From: Erythrobacter sp.
GTDB lineage: Bacteria > Pseudomonadota > Alphaproteobacteria > Sphingomonadales > Sphingomonadaceae
DNA length: 64,000 nt
Assembly (NCBI GenBank): GCA_023653115.1
Contig: JAMNXO010000003.1
Location: 62,001 to 126,000, forward strand
Direction: 5' to 3'
Within the stretch, counting starts at the first letter, position 1. The number at the start of each line of letters is the position of its first letter. Both the position numbers and the translations under genes were made by a program. Shown here in pieces: positions 32,494 through 40,745 of this stretch. The notes beneath the pieces are model-generated. The model had not been told where the DNA came from, searched no databases, and worked only from the letters and a program-made list of their open reading frames with translations.

Positions 32494-33909
32494 TCAGAGC
32501 GGCTTGAAGCTTACCTTCAGCCCGTCCTTGGGCTGCGGAATGGGCCAGTCCTGCCATTCGGGGTTGTAGCCCGCGGGTGCCTCGATCCGGTAGCGCTGGA
32601 GCAGCTGCGCGAGCAGGATCTTCACCTGCATATAGGCAAAGTGCAGCCCCAGGCACATATGCGCGCCGCCGCCGAACGGCACCCAGGCATATTTGTGGCG
32701 CGCCTTCACCTGTTCAGGCGTGAAGCGCAGCGGATCGAAGGTGAAGGGCTTGTCCCAATATTCTTCCGAATGGTGGGTCCAGTAGATGTTGATCCCCACC
32801 ATCGCGCCCGCCGGAATGCGGTAGCCGCCATATTCGAACGCCTTGAGCGCGCGGCGCGGCATCGAAGGCACCGGCGGGATCATCCGCAGCGATTCCTTGA
32901 ACGCCATTTCGGTGAGATCGAGCTTGGCCAGATCATCGTAATCGAGCGGGCGGGGGTTGCCGTCGCCATCGGGCCCGCCGGTCACTGCGAAGATTTCCTC
33001 GCGCAGCTTCTCCTGCCACGCCGGATTGGTGGCGAGGTGGTAGATCAGCGAGGTGGCAGAGGACGTGATGGTGTCGTGCGCCGCCATCATCAGGAAGTTC
33101 ATGTGATCGACCACTTCGTCGACCGGCAGCAGGCTCCCGTCCTCGCGGGTGGCGGTGGCGAACTGGCTGAACATATCCTGCCCGCCGCCTTCCGCGCGGC
33201 GGCGCAGCGTTTCCTTGGTGAAATATTCGACCAGGAAGGCGCGGCCATCGACGCCCTTCTTCATCTTGGTGAAGGGCAGCGGTTTGCGCACCGGCGCGAC
33301 CGAGGCCTGCACCATGTCCACGAAAGCCTCGTTGATCTTGTCGGCTTCCGGCCCCCACGGCAGACCGATGAAGCTGTCCGCGGCCAGATCGAGCGTGAGC
33401 TTCTTGATTGCGGGATAGAACTCTTTCGGCCCCGCCCAGCTGGCGACTTCGCGGGCGATGCCGCGATTGAGCGCGCCCGAATAGTGCCGCATCGGTTCCG
33501 GCTTGAAGGCAATCGACAGCGCGCGGCGGTCAATGCGGTGATGGTCGAAATCCATCAACATCAGCCCGCGCGGGAACAGCTGATCGAGCACCGGCCCCCA
33601 GCCCTGTTCGCTGGAGAAGATCTTGTCCTTGTTGAACAACAGCAGCTCGTTGGCCTCCGCGCCGATCAGCGCGATCTGCCAGCCGCCAAAGGCGCGGTTC
33701 TTGTAGACCTTGCCATGGGCGCTGATCATCCGATCGGCAAAGGCGTGCGGATCGGCGAGCATGGTGAAGGTGTTGCCGACCAGCGGCCAGCCGGCATCGC
33801 CCGGAATATGGGCCAGATCGGCCTCGCTCAGGCGCAGCTCGCTCCAGTGGCGCGGTGCGCCTGCGAACTCGGTTTCAGTGTCACGCGGGGCTTCGGCAAG
33901 GGTGGCCAT
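32494..33909 (-). CDS. cytochrome P450
   Basis: A 471-aa heme-thiolate monooxygenase. Signatures are the I-helix MAAHDTITSSATSL, the K-helix ExxR in FKESLRM and the heme loop FGGGAHMCLGLHFA with the Cys ligand. Sequence style (WPLVGNTFTMLADPHAFADR, YWTHHSEEYWDKPFTFDPLRF) resembles CYP51/CYP120-like bacterial P450s acting on lipophilic or terpenoid substrates; the substrate is unknown. No ferredoxin or reductase gene is adjacent. ATG 33909 is chosen; the track extension upstream is not P450-like. Ferrochelatase is 64 nt upstream, same strand. The gap has GGATTA and TAATCC 20 nt apart, a weak possible operator. Confidence 0.92.
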   Translation of the reverse strand: MATLAEAPRDTETEFAGAPRHWSELRLSEADLAHIPGDAGWPLVGNTFTMLADPHAFADRMISAHGKVYKNRAFGGWQIALIGAEANELLLFNKDKIFSSEQGWGPVLDQLFPRGLMLMDFDHHRIDRRALSIAFKPEPMRHYSGALNRGIAREVASWAGPKEFYPAIKKLTLDLAADSFIGLPWGPEADKINEAFVDMVQASVAPVRKPLPFTKMKKGVDGRAFLVEYFTKETLRRRAEGGGQDMFSQFATATREDGSLLPVDEVVDHMNFLMMAAHDTITSSATSLIYHLATNPAWQEKLREEIFAVTGGPDGDGNPRPLDYDDLAKLDLTEMAFKESLRMIPPVPSMPRRALKAFEYGGYRIPAGAMVGINIYWTHHSEEYWDKPFTFDPLRFTPEQVKARHKYAWVPFGGGAHMCLGLHFAYMQVKILLAQLLQRYRIEAPAGYNPEWQDWPIPQPKDGLKVSFKPL

Positions 33910-33973
33910 TATGTCTCGATGCTCCGTACAGGTTCGGATTAGCAACTGACCTTGGTGTAAATAATCCGCGCGG

Positions 33974-35008
33974 TCAAATCCACCCCGAAAGCTCGCGCCG
34001 CAGGATCGCATCGATCATGGTGAGGCCGTGATCCGAGGTGTTGAGGCAATCGAGCACCGCGTAATCCTCGCCGCCCGCCTCGATGAATTCGTCGCGGCCT
34101 TCGAGCGCCAGTTCCTCCAGCGTCTCGACACAATCGGCGGCAAAGCCGGGGGCAGCGACAACAAGGCGCTTGGTGCCCTTCTTGCCCTCTTCGATCAGCG
34201 TCGTATCGGTCGAGGGTTCGAGCCAGCGCGCCGGGCCAAAGCGCGACTGGAAGGTGGTTTCGAACCGCACACCGGCACATTCGGGACGCTGCGCCAGTTC
34301 CTCGCGCAGCAGCCGCGCGGTCTTGGAGCAATGGCAGAAATAGGGATCGCCCTTTTCGAGCGTCTGCATCGGCATCCCGTGGAAGCTCAGCAGCATCACC
34401 TCGGGCGTAAAGGCGAGACCGCGCAGCTGCGCCGTCAGATCATCCGCCAGCGCGGCGATGTAGTTCGGATCGTCGTGATAGGGCGGCACAAAGCGCAAGG
34501 CCGGCTGCCAGCGCATCGCGCCCAGCACACGCGCGACCTCGTCGAACACCGTCGCGGTCGTGGCGGCGCAATATTGCGGATACATCGGTGCGATCAGGAT
34601 GCGGTCGCAGCCCTGCGCCATCATCGCGGTCAGGCGGCTTTCGATCGAGGGATTGCCGTAACGCATCGCGTAATCGACTGTGACCTTCTCGCCGAAGCGG
34701 CCCACCATCGCCTCGGCCTGGCGCGCGGTGATATCGGCCAGCGGCGAGCCGCGCTCGGTCCAGATCTTGGTATAGGCCTTCGAGCTTTTCTGCGGGCGGG
34801 TGTTGAGGATGATCCCGCGCAGGATCAGCTGCCAGACGATCGGCGGGATCTCGACCACGCGCTTGTCCGACAGGAACTGCTTGAGGTAGCGCCGCACCGA
34901 ATCCGGGTCCGGCCCGTCGGGCGTGCCGAGGTTGACGAGCAGCACACCGATCTGGCCGCTCGATACAGGAGGATGATCGCCCGGAAGGCGCTGGGTCTGC
35001 CAGGTCAT
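33974..35008 (-). CDS. hemH: ferrochelatase
   Basis: Inserts Fe2+ into protoporphyrin IX, the last step of protoheme synthesis. The 344-aa protein has GVLLVNLGTPDGPDPDSVRRYLKQFLSD, RYGNPSI, IAPMYPQYCAATTATV, the catalytic His in LLSFHGMPMQTLEKGDPYFCHC, and the Glu region FAADCVETLEELALEG. The Cys residues late in the protein (DCVE, LDCLN) occur in other alphaproteobacterial members, some of which bind a [2Fe-2S] cluster; that is not shown here. It is followed by the P450, a heme consumer, but co-regulation is only inferred. Confidence 0.95.
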   Translation of the reverse strand: MTWQTQRLPGDHPPVSSGQIGVLLVNLGTPDGPDPDSVRRYLKQFLSDKRVVEIPPIVWQLILRGIILNTRPQKSSKAYTKIWTERGSPLADITARQAEAMVGRFGEKVTVDYAMRYGNPSIESRLTAMMAQGCDRILIAPMYPQYCAATTATVFDEVARVLGAMRWQPALRFVPPYHDDPNYIAALADDLTAQLRGLAFTPEVMLLSFHGMPMQTLEKGDPYFCHCSKTARLLREELAQRPECAGVRFETTFQSRFGPARWLEPSTDTTLIEEGKKGTKRLVVAAPGFAADCVETLEELALEGRDEFIEAGGEDYAVLDCLNTSDHGLTMIDAILRRELSGWI

Positions 35009-35087
35009 AGCCCGCCCAACGATTGGCAGGCGTTTCGTTTCCGGGCGACCTTATTGGCCCTGACCGGGGATGGCGAAAATGTCCGGG

Positions 35088-37361
35088 TCATATGCCGTCC
35101 GAAAGTAGGGGCAGTCGGCGCAGGCGCAAGCCCGTGGCCGAAAACAATGCATTGGCAATCGCCGGCGGGGCGACCACCGCGCCCAGCTCGCCGGGATCAG
35201 CCGGCGGGGCTTCGCTGGGAATAAACTCGATCCGCATCTCGGGGCAATCCGCCAGCGTCGGCAGGCCGAGCGCCTCGTAATCGGTCACTTCGGGCACGCC
35301 GCTACGCAGCTTGACCACGTTGCCGAGCGCGATGCCGATGCCGAACACCAGCCCGCCCTCGATCTGCTGCCGGGCGATATCGTGATTGACGATCCGCCCG
35401 ATATCGACCGCCGCGGCCAGCTGGGTGACGCGCACGCCGCCTTCGCCCTGCCGCGCGGTGGCGACGCAGGCGATGCGCGCGGCTTCCGGCCCTTCGCCGA
35501 TGCGCGCGACCGCAAGCCCCTGACCGCTCTGGTCGACCCCGCCGTCCCACCCGGCCAGCTGCGCTGCGCGTTGCAGGCAGGCAGCCAGCCGCACATCATT
35601 GCCCAGCATCGCGATGCGGAAGGTCAGCGGCTCGCGCTTGAACTTGGCGGCGATCTCGTCAACGAAGCTTTCGATCGCGAAAATGGTCGGCCCATGCGAA
35701 TTGCCGCGCACCCGGCCGACCGGCAGGCCGATCTCGACCGGGATATGCTCCACCATCACGGCCGGCAGGGCATAGGGCGGCACCGCGCCTTCGCAGGCCA
35801 TCGGATCGGGCTCGCCTGCGGTTTCGCGGATCGCGGCCATGCTGGTGAGATTTCCGAACAGGCGCTGGCCGAATTCGCGCGCGGCCGGCGGCGTGGCGAT
35901 CCGCATCCGGAAAGCGTCGATCGCGCCGTCATCATTCTTTGAAAGTTGCGCGCCGAGCAGCAGCCAGGCCGGCGCACGCGGGCGCGAACGGATCAGTTCG
36001 TCACGGCGCGGCCAGGTGAGCTGCACCGGGCGGCCAAGTTCCTTGGCGATCAGGGCGATTTCGATGGCGTGGTCATGCTCCAGCCGCGCATCGAAGCTGC
36101 CACCGGCGGGCATGGGGTAGAGCGCGACATCCTCGGTGGAGATGCCGATGGCGCGGGCGGCGGCGATGCGCGCCTGTTCGGGCGCCTGGCTGGCCATCCA
36201 CAGATCGAGCCGCCCGTCTTCAAAGCGTGCGGCGGCGCAGGCGGTCTCGAGCGGCGCGGCATAGGCCGCCTCGACCTCGTAGCGCCGCCCGATATCGACC
36301 CGCTGCAAGGCAGCCCCGCCGAACCCGGTTTCGGCAATGGTGTAGGCATCGCCGCCATCGAGCAGCGTATCGAGCTTGGCGGCGATCTCGTTGCTGCTGA
36401 CCGGCGCGCTGGTGGCCCATTTGGGCTTCATCGCGTCGAGCGCGCTTTCCGCGCTCCACCACGTATCGGCAGCGACGGCGAGCCAACGCTTGCTTTCGAC
36501 GATCCCCGCCAGCCCGCGGATGCCGGCCGCACCATTGCGGTTGAATCCGGCCAGTTCGGAGCCGTCGGCAGGCCCGTGGCGGATCGAGGCGAACACCATG
36601 CCGGGCAGCCGCACATCGCCGGCAAAGCGGTGCGAGCCATCGACCTTGGAAGGCAGATCGAGCCGCGGGAAAGCCGGAGTCTCCTCGGAATCGGCACTCA
36701 GCGGCTTTTCGCGCGGCGGCTCGGGGCGCAGCGGGGGGGGATCAGGGGGCGTGTAACCGGCCGCCGCCTCGGCCAGTTCGCCAAAGCTGGCGCGGTTGGT
36801 GCCGTGGGTGACAAACCCGCCCTCGACCTCGCATTCTTCCCAGGTCACGCCCCAGCGCGATGCGGCTTCCTGCGCCAGCATCGCGCGCGCGGCGGCGGCG
36901 GCCTCGCGGCAGGGCAGTTCATAGGCGGCAAGCGCGGTGCCATCGGCGGTGGCGTTGAACCGCTGGGCGCCAGCAAACCGCTCGGCCATCAGCGTATCGG
37001 TGCTGGGCGAGAGCCCGGCAAAGCTCGGATCCCACAGCGCGATCCACTTCTTTGCCAGCGGAACATTGGCATAAGCGCCCGACACCGGCGCGGGCTCGAC
37101 CGCGATCTGCCGCCAGTCCGCACCCAGTTCATAAGCGACGATCTGCGGCAGCATCGTGGTGATGCCCTGCCCCATCTCGAGCTGCGGGACAGCCACCGTC
37201 ACCACACCGTCAGCCGCAATCTTGAGCCAGGCGCCGAACACGTGCTCCCCGCTCGCGGCGACCAGCGGGGTGCGATAGGAGCGCGGCATCAGCCACCACG
37301 CCACCAGCAGCCCCCCGCCCACGGCCGCCCCGGCCAGCAACCCGCGCCGCGAAACCTGCAT
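35088..37361 (-). CDS. molybdopterin-dependent aldehyde/xanthine oxidoreductase large subunit
   Basis: A 757-aa xanthine dehydrogenase-family Mo-binding subunit of the IorB-like type. The N-terminus MQVSRRGLLAGAAVGGGLLV is a twin-arginine signal, so the enzyme is probably periplasmic or membrane-attached. Two Ald_Xan_dh_C2 modules follow (VPQLEMGQGITTMLPQIV, then SHGPTIFAIESFVDEIAAK). The active-site-type EVGTxxN region appears as ALGLPTLADCPEMRIEFIP near the end. No [2Fe-2S] subunit (IorA-like) or CoxG/accessory gene is next to it. It starts 2 nt after the mrp stop, so the pair is cotranscribed. Substrate unknown. Confidence 0.88.
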   Translation of the reverse strand: MQVSRRGLLAGAAVGGGLLVAWWLMPRSYRTPLVAASGEHVFGAWLKIAADGVVTVAVPQLEMGQGITTMLPQIVAYELGADWRQIAVEPAPVSGAYANVPLAKKWIALWDPSFAGLSPSTDTLMAERFAGAQRFNATADGTALAAYELPCREAAAAARAMLAQEAASRWGVTWEECEVEGGFVTHGTNRASFGELAEAAAGYTPPDPPPLRPEPPREKPLSADSEETPAFPRLDLPSKVDGSHRFAGDVRLPGMVFASIRHGPADGSELAGFNRNGAAGIRGLAGIVESKRWLAVAADTWWSAESALDAMKPKWATSAPVSSNEIAAKLDTLLDGGDAYTIAETGFGGAALQRVDIGRRYEVEAAYAAPLETACAAARFEDGRLDLWMASQAPEQARIAAARAIGISTEDVALYPMPAGGSFDARLEHDHAIEIALIAKELGRPVQLTWPRRDELIRSRPRAPAWLLLGAQLSKNDDGAIDAFRMRIATPPAAREFGQRLFGNLTSMAAIRETAGEPDPMACEGAVPPYALPAVMVEHIPVEIGLPVGRVRGNSHGPTIFAIESFVDEIAAKFKREPLTFRIAMLGNDVRLAACLQRAAQLAGWDGGVDQSGQGLAVARIGEGPEAARIACVATARQGEGGVRVTQLAAAVDIGRIVNHDIARQQIEGGLVFGIGIALGNVVKLRSGVPEVTDYEALGLPTLADCPEMRIEFIPSEAPPADPGELGAVVAPPAIANALFSATGLRLRRLPLLSDGI

Positions 37362-37363
37362 CG

Positions 37364-38368
37364 CTAGATTGTCCCTGTGTCGAGCCAGTGGTCGATCCGC
37401 GCCGCAATCGCGGTGAAGGGCAAGGCTTCCGGTCCGTCGCCTGCGGCCGGCGGCGTGCCGGCATCGCCGCTGGTGCGGGTGGTGATGGTGAGCGGGATGC
37501 GCCCGAGGAACGGCAGCTCCAGAGCAGCGGCGAACCGCTCGACCCCGCCCTGCCCGAAGGGATCGCTGACCTCGCCGCAATGCGGACATTCATAGCCGGC
37601 CATGTTCTCCACGAGGCCGATGATCGGGACATTGCCCTGCTCGAACATCTGCCCGGCGCGCGCGGCATCGATCAGCGCGAGATCCTGCGGGGTCGAAACC
37701 AGCACCACGCCGTCGGGGCGGTGGTCCGAGATCATCGACAGCTGCACATCGCCGGTGCCGGGCGGCAGGTCGATTAGCAGAATCTCGGTATCGTCCCACG
37801 CCGCATCGATCAGCTGCGAGAGCGCCTTGCCTGTCATCGGCCCGCGCCACGCCAGCGCCTTGCCGGGGGCAACAATGTGACCGATCGACAGCACCTTGAC
37901 CCCGTGGCGGCTGACCAGCGGCACCAGCTTATCGCCCTCCACCATCGGCTTGAGCCCTTCAGTGGCGAGCAGTTTGGGCTGCGAGGGGCCGTAAATGTCG
38001 CCGTCGACCACGCCGACCTTGCGCCCCATCCGCGCCAGCGCGACCGCGAGATTGGTGGTAACGGTCGATTTGCCGACCCCGCCCTTGCCCGATCCCACCG
38101 CGATCAGGCGGATGCGGCGCCGTTCGCCGGTAAGGGCGATGCGGATATCACTGACGCCTTCGAGCCCCGCAAGCGCGGCCTTGAATTCGGCTTCCAGCGC
38201 GGGGCGATCAGCGGTGGCGACATCGCCCGCTTCGGCCACGATCACCACCCGGCCGGAGATAATCCGCGCCGATTGCACCCGGGCGTCGAGCGCCTCTGGC
38301 AAGTGCCGGCGAATGAGCTCGGCCTGTCGCGCGCGTTCTGCGGCGCGCTGTTCCGGATCGCTTGTCAT
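37364..38368 (-). CDS. mrp: Mrp/ApbC/NBP35-type Fe-S cluster carrier ATPase
   Basis: A P-loop NTPase of 334 aa that binds and transfers [4Fe-4S] clusters. The N-terminal DUF59/MIP18-like part (~1-90) is followed by the deviant Walker A VGSGKGGVGKST, VGVVDGDIYGPSQP, LLIDLPPGTGDVQLS and the cluster-ligating CxxC in GYECPHCGE. It is directly upstream of the molybdopterin oxidoreductase subunit; assembly of that enzyme is a possible local role, though Mrp is usually a general factor. Confidence 0.93.
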   Translation of the reverse strand: MTSDPEQRAAERARQAELIRRHLPEALDARVQSARIISGRVVIVAEAGDVATADRPALEAEFKAALAGLEGVSDIRIALTGERRRIRLIAVGSGKGGVGKSTVTTNLAVALARMGRKVGVVDGDIYGPSQPKLLATEGLKPMVEGDKLVPLVSRHGVKVLSIGHIVAPGKALAWRGPMTGKALSQLIDAAWDDTEILLIDLPPGTGDVQLSMISDHRPDGVVLVSTPQDLALIDAARAGQMFEQGNVPIIGLVENMAGYECPHCGEVSDPFGQGGVERFAAALELPFLGRIPLTITTRTSGDAGTPPAAGDGPEALPFTAIAARIDHWLDTGTI

Positions 38369-38550
38369 GCTTCCTCGTTCTGGCCGGGCTTGGCGGCGCC
38401 AAAGGTGCCCTCAGCCGTGCCCGCCATCCCTAGCCATGAAATTAGCGAAGCCAACCCCTGTTTTTCCCGCCAAGCCGTGCTTATAACGGGACTATGCAGA
38501 GATTGGACGGTTGGAAAAAACGTCTTGGCCTGGCCTCACAAGGCTTCGCC

Positions 38551-39702
38551 ATGGCTGGCAAGAACCCCTGGGGCAACACCGGCAAGGGTGACGAGCCGGG
38601 AGACGATGGCGCAGGCGATAGCCCTGACGGCGAGCGCGGGCTCGGCGGCGGCGGTGAGAGTGGTGGCGACGGTGGCAAAGGCTCCGGCGGCGGCCCACGC
38701 AATCCGTGGCTGCCCGGCGGCGGCGAACCCGGCAAGCGGCGCTCGGCCAGCATCGAGGACATCTTCAAGAGCCGCGGCCCCGAAGGCCCGCGCCGCGCAG
38801 GCGGCGGTGGCGGTTCGGGCGGCCCGACCTTTCGTCTGCCTGAACGTCCTGGCGGCAAGAGCTGGGTGCCGGTGATCATCGGCGGCGCCGCGCTCGTCTG
38901 GGTGGCGGTTACCAGCGTGCACTTCGTCCAGCCGGGCGAGCAGGCGGTGGTCACCTGGCTTGGCGGCAAATATTCGCATTCGCTCGATTCCGGCACCAAC
39001 TTCACCGCGCCCTGGCCGTTGCAGATGGTCGAGAAGGAAAACGTCACGCAGGTGCGGCTGGAAGAGGTGCCCGGCACCAACACCGAAAAGCTGATCCTGA
39101 CGGGCGACCAGAACCTCGTTGATCTGAGCTACCTGATCCGCTGGAACATCTCGGATCTGGCACTCTACAAGTATCAGCTCGGCGATCCGCGCAACGCGCT
39201 GCTCGAAATCGGCGAGGCGGCGATGCGCGCCGCGGTGGCCAAGCAGAAGCTCGATGAAGTGCTGACCGGCGAAGGCCGGGCCGAAGTCGAACAGGACGTG
39301 CGCGCCGCGATGCAGGCGCGGCTCGATGCCTATCGCTCCGGGATTTCCGTGCAGGGGATCGAAATCAACAAGGTCGATCCGCCGAGCCGTGTGGAGGAAG
39401 CCTTCAAGGACGTTTCGTCCGCGCAGCAGGATGCCGATGCCGCAATCAACCGCGCCCGCGCGGTGGCCCAGCAGCTGCTCGCCCGCGCACAGGGTGATGC
39501 ATCCGAATTCAACGACATCTACGAGGAATACAAGCTCGCGCCCGAGGTTACCCGGCGCCGGCTCTATTACGAGACCATGGAGCAAATCCTGTCCAAGACC
39601 GACAAGACCATCGTCGAATCCGGCAATGTGATGCCATACCTGCCGCTGCCCGAAATCAAGCAGCGCGCCAAGGCGCAGCCTGCCCGGCCGCAGGGGGAGT
39701 AA
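38551..39702 (+). CDS. hflK: FtsH protease modulator HflK
   Basis: An SPFH/prohibitin-family membrane protein that forms, with HflC, a large periplasmic cage around FtsH. A Gly-rich cytoplasmic N-terminus leads to one membrane helix (SWVPVIIGGAALVWVAVTSV). The SPFH domain (VHFVQPGEQAVVTWLGG onward) and coiled-coil (EEAFKDVSSAQQDADAAINRARAVAQQLLARAQGDA) follow. The track starts at ATG 38494; ATG 38551 (MAGKNPWG, with AAGG 8 nt ahead) is preferred because the first 19 codons are AT-richer and a TTATAA box lies at 38478. The 402-aa alternative cannot be excluded. Confidence 0.92.
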   Translation: MAGKNPWGNTGKGDEPGDDGAGDSPDGERGLGGGGESGGDGGKGSGGGPRNPWLPGGGEPGKRRSASIEDIFKSRGPEGPRRAGGGGGSGGPTFRLPERPGGKSWVPVIIGGAALVWVAVTSVHFVQPGEQAVVTWLGGKYSHSLDSGTNFTAPWPLQMVEKENVTQVRLEEVPGTNTEKLILTGDQNLVDLSYLIRWNISDLALYKYQLGDPRNALLEIGEAAMRAAVAKQKLDEVLTGEGRAEVEQDVRAAMQARLDAYRSGISVQGIEINKVDPPSRVEEAFKDVSSAQQDADAAINRARAVAQQLLARAQGDASEFNDIYEEYKLAPEVTRRRLYYETMEQILSKTDKTIVESGNVMPYLPLPEIKQRAKAQPARPQGE

Positions 39703-39706
39703 GGCC

Positions 39707-40552
39707 ATGAACAGCGTGATCCAGAACTACAAAACGATCATCATCGCCGTTATCGGCCTGGTGGTGGTGCTGCTCGCCAGCGTGGTGATCGTGCCGGAAA
39801 CCCATCAGGCGGTGGTGATCCGCACGGGCCAGCCGGTGCGCATCTTCAATATGTTCCGCCCCGATCAGCCTTACGGCCAGACCGGTGCGGGCCTGCAGCT
39901 GCGCATTCCTTTTGTCGAACAGGTGCAGATGATCGACCGCCGGGTGCTCGATCTCGATATGGAGCGCACGCAGGTGCTCTCCAATGATCAGCAGCGCCTG
40001 CAGGTGGATGCCTATGCGCGCTATCGCATCATCGATCCGGTGAAGCTGGTGGAGCGGGCGGGCAATGAACGCCAGCTGGAAAGCCAGCTGCTGCCGATCC
40101 TCACCTCGGTGGTGCGGCAGGAGTTGGGGCGGCGGCCGTTCTCGGCGCTGATCAATGCCGAGCGCGGGACGGCGATGGCCAACATCACCCGCACGCTGGA
40201 TCGTCAGGCGCGCAATTACGGCGCGCAGGTGCTCGACGTGCGGATCAAGGCGGCGGATTTGCCCGAAGGCCGCCCGCTCGATGCCGCCTTCACCCGGATG
40301 GAGACTGACCGGCAGGAAGAAGCCGCCACGATCCGTGCGGCCGGCCAGCGCGACGCGCAGATCATCCAGGCCTCGGCCTCGGCTGAAGCCGCGCGCATCT
40401 ATGCCGATGCCTATGGCAAGGATCCGGAGTTCTACGATTTTTACCGCGCCATGCAGTCCTATCGCCAGACCTTCCTGACGGGCGAGGGGCAGAGCACCAT
40501 GGTTTTGTCGGAAGACAGCGAATACTTCCGCCAGTTCAAGGGCAAACGCTGA
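39707..40552 (+). CDS. hflC: FtsH protease modulator HflC
   Basis: Partner of HflK, 281 aa, 4 nt downstream. It has an N-terminal membrane anchor (TIIIAVIGLVVVLLASVVIV), then the SPFH domain (VPETHQAVVIRTGQPVRIF, RIPFVEQVQMIDRRVLDLDME) and the coiled-coil with RTDRQEEAATIRAAGQ-like repeats (MRTDR-type motif seen as METDRQEEAATI). The C-terminal YRAMQSYRQTFL is typical. It acts in the periplasm with HflK on FtsH. Confidence 0.95.
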   Translation: MNSVIQNYKTIIIAVIGLVVVLLASVVIVPETHQAVVIRTGQPVRIFNMFRPDQPYGQTGAGLQLRIPFVEQVQMIDRRVLDLDMERTQVLSNDQQRLQVDAYARYRIIDPVKLVERAGNERQLESQLLPILTSVVRQELGRRPFSALINAERGTAMANITRTLDRQARNYGAQVLDVRIKAADLPEGRPLDAAFTRMETDRQEEAATIRAAGQRDAQIIQASASAEAARIYADAYGKDPEFYDFYRAMQSYRQTFLTGEGQSTMVLSEDSEYFRQFKGKR

Positions 40553-40612
40553 GGGCACGACGATCCGGCGTTCGACCAGCGGCCAACCACGCCCGCCGAA
40601 CGCCGCACACGT

Positions 40613-40653
40613 TCAATTGGCGTTCAGGGCCGGAACGCTCAATCTGGCGTTCA
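40613..40653 (+). promoter_or_regulatory. direct repeats upstream of degP
   Basis: TCAATTGGCGTTCA (40613-40626) and TCAATCTGGCGTTCA (40639-40653) are near-identical repeats about 26 nt apart, ~95 nt before the DegP start. A GGAACGCTCAA lies between them. They may be sites for an envelope-stress regulator, but no family could be matched. The 193-nt gap has no ORF. Confidence 0.4.
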
Positions 40654-40745
40654 TCCGGAGCCTGCCGGGCGATGACAACACAGGGTTCAAGGAACGCGGC
40701 GGGGCTCTCACGCATTCCTAGCTCGAAGACAAGGATCAAGAGGAC

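Noticed and set aside
40553-40745. EcfG-type promoter upstream of degP
   Set aside because: GGAAC and CGTT are present but only about 11 nt apart, not the 16-17 nt needed.
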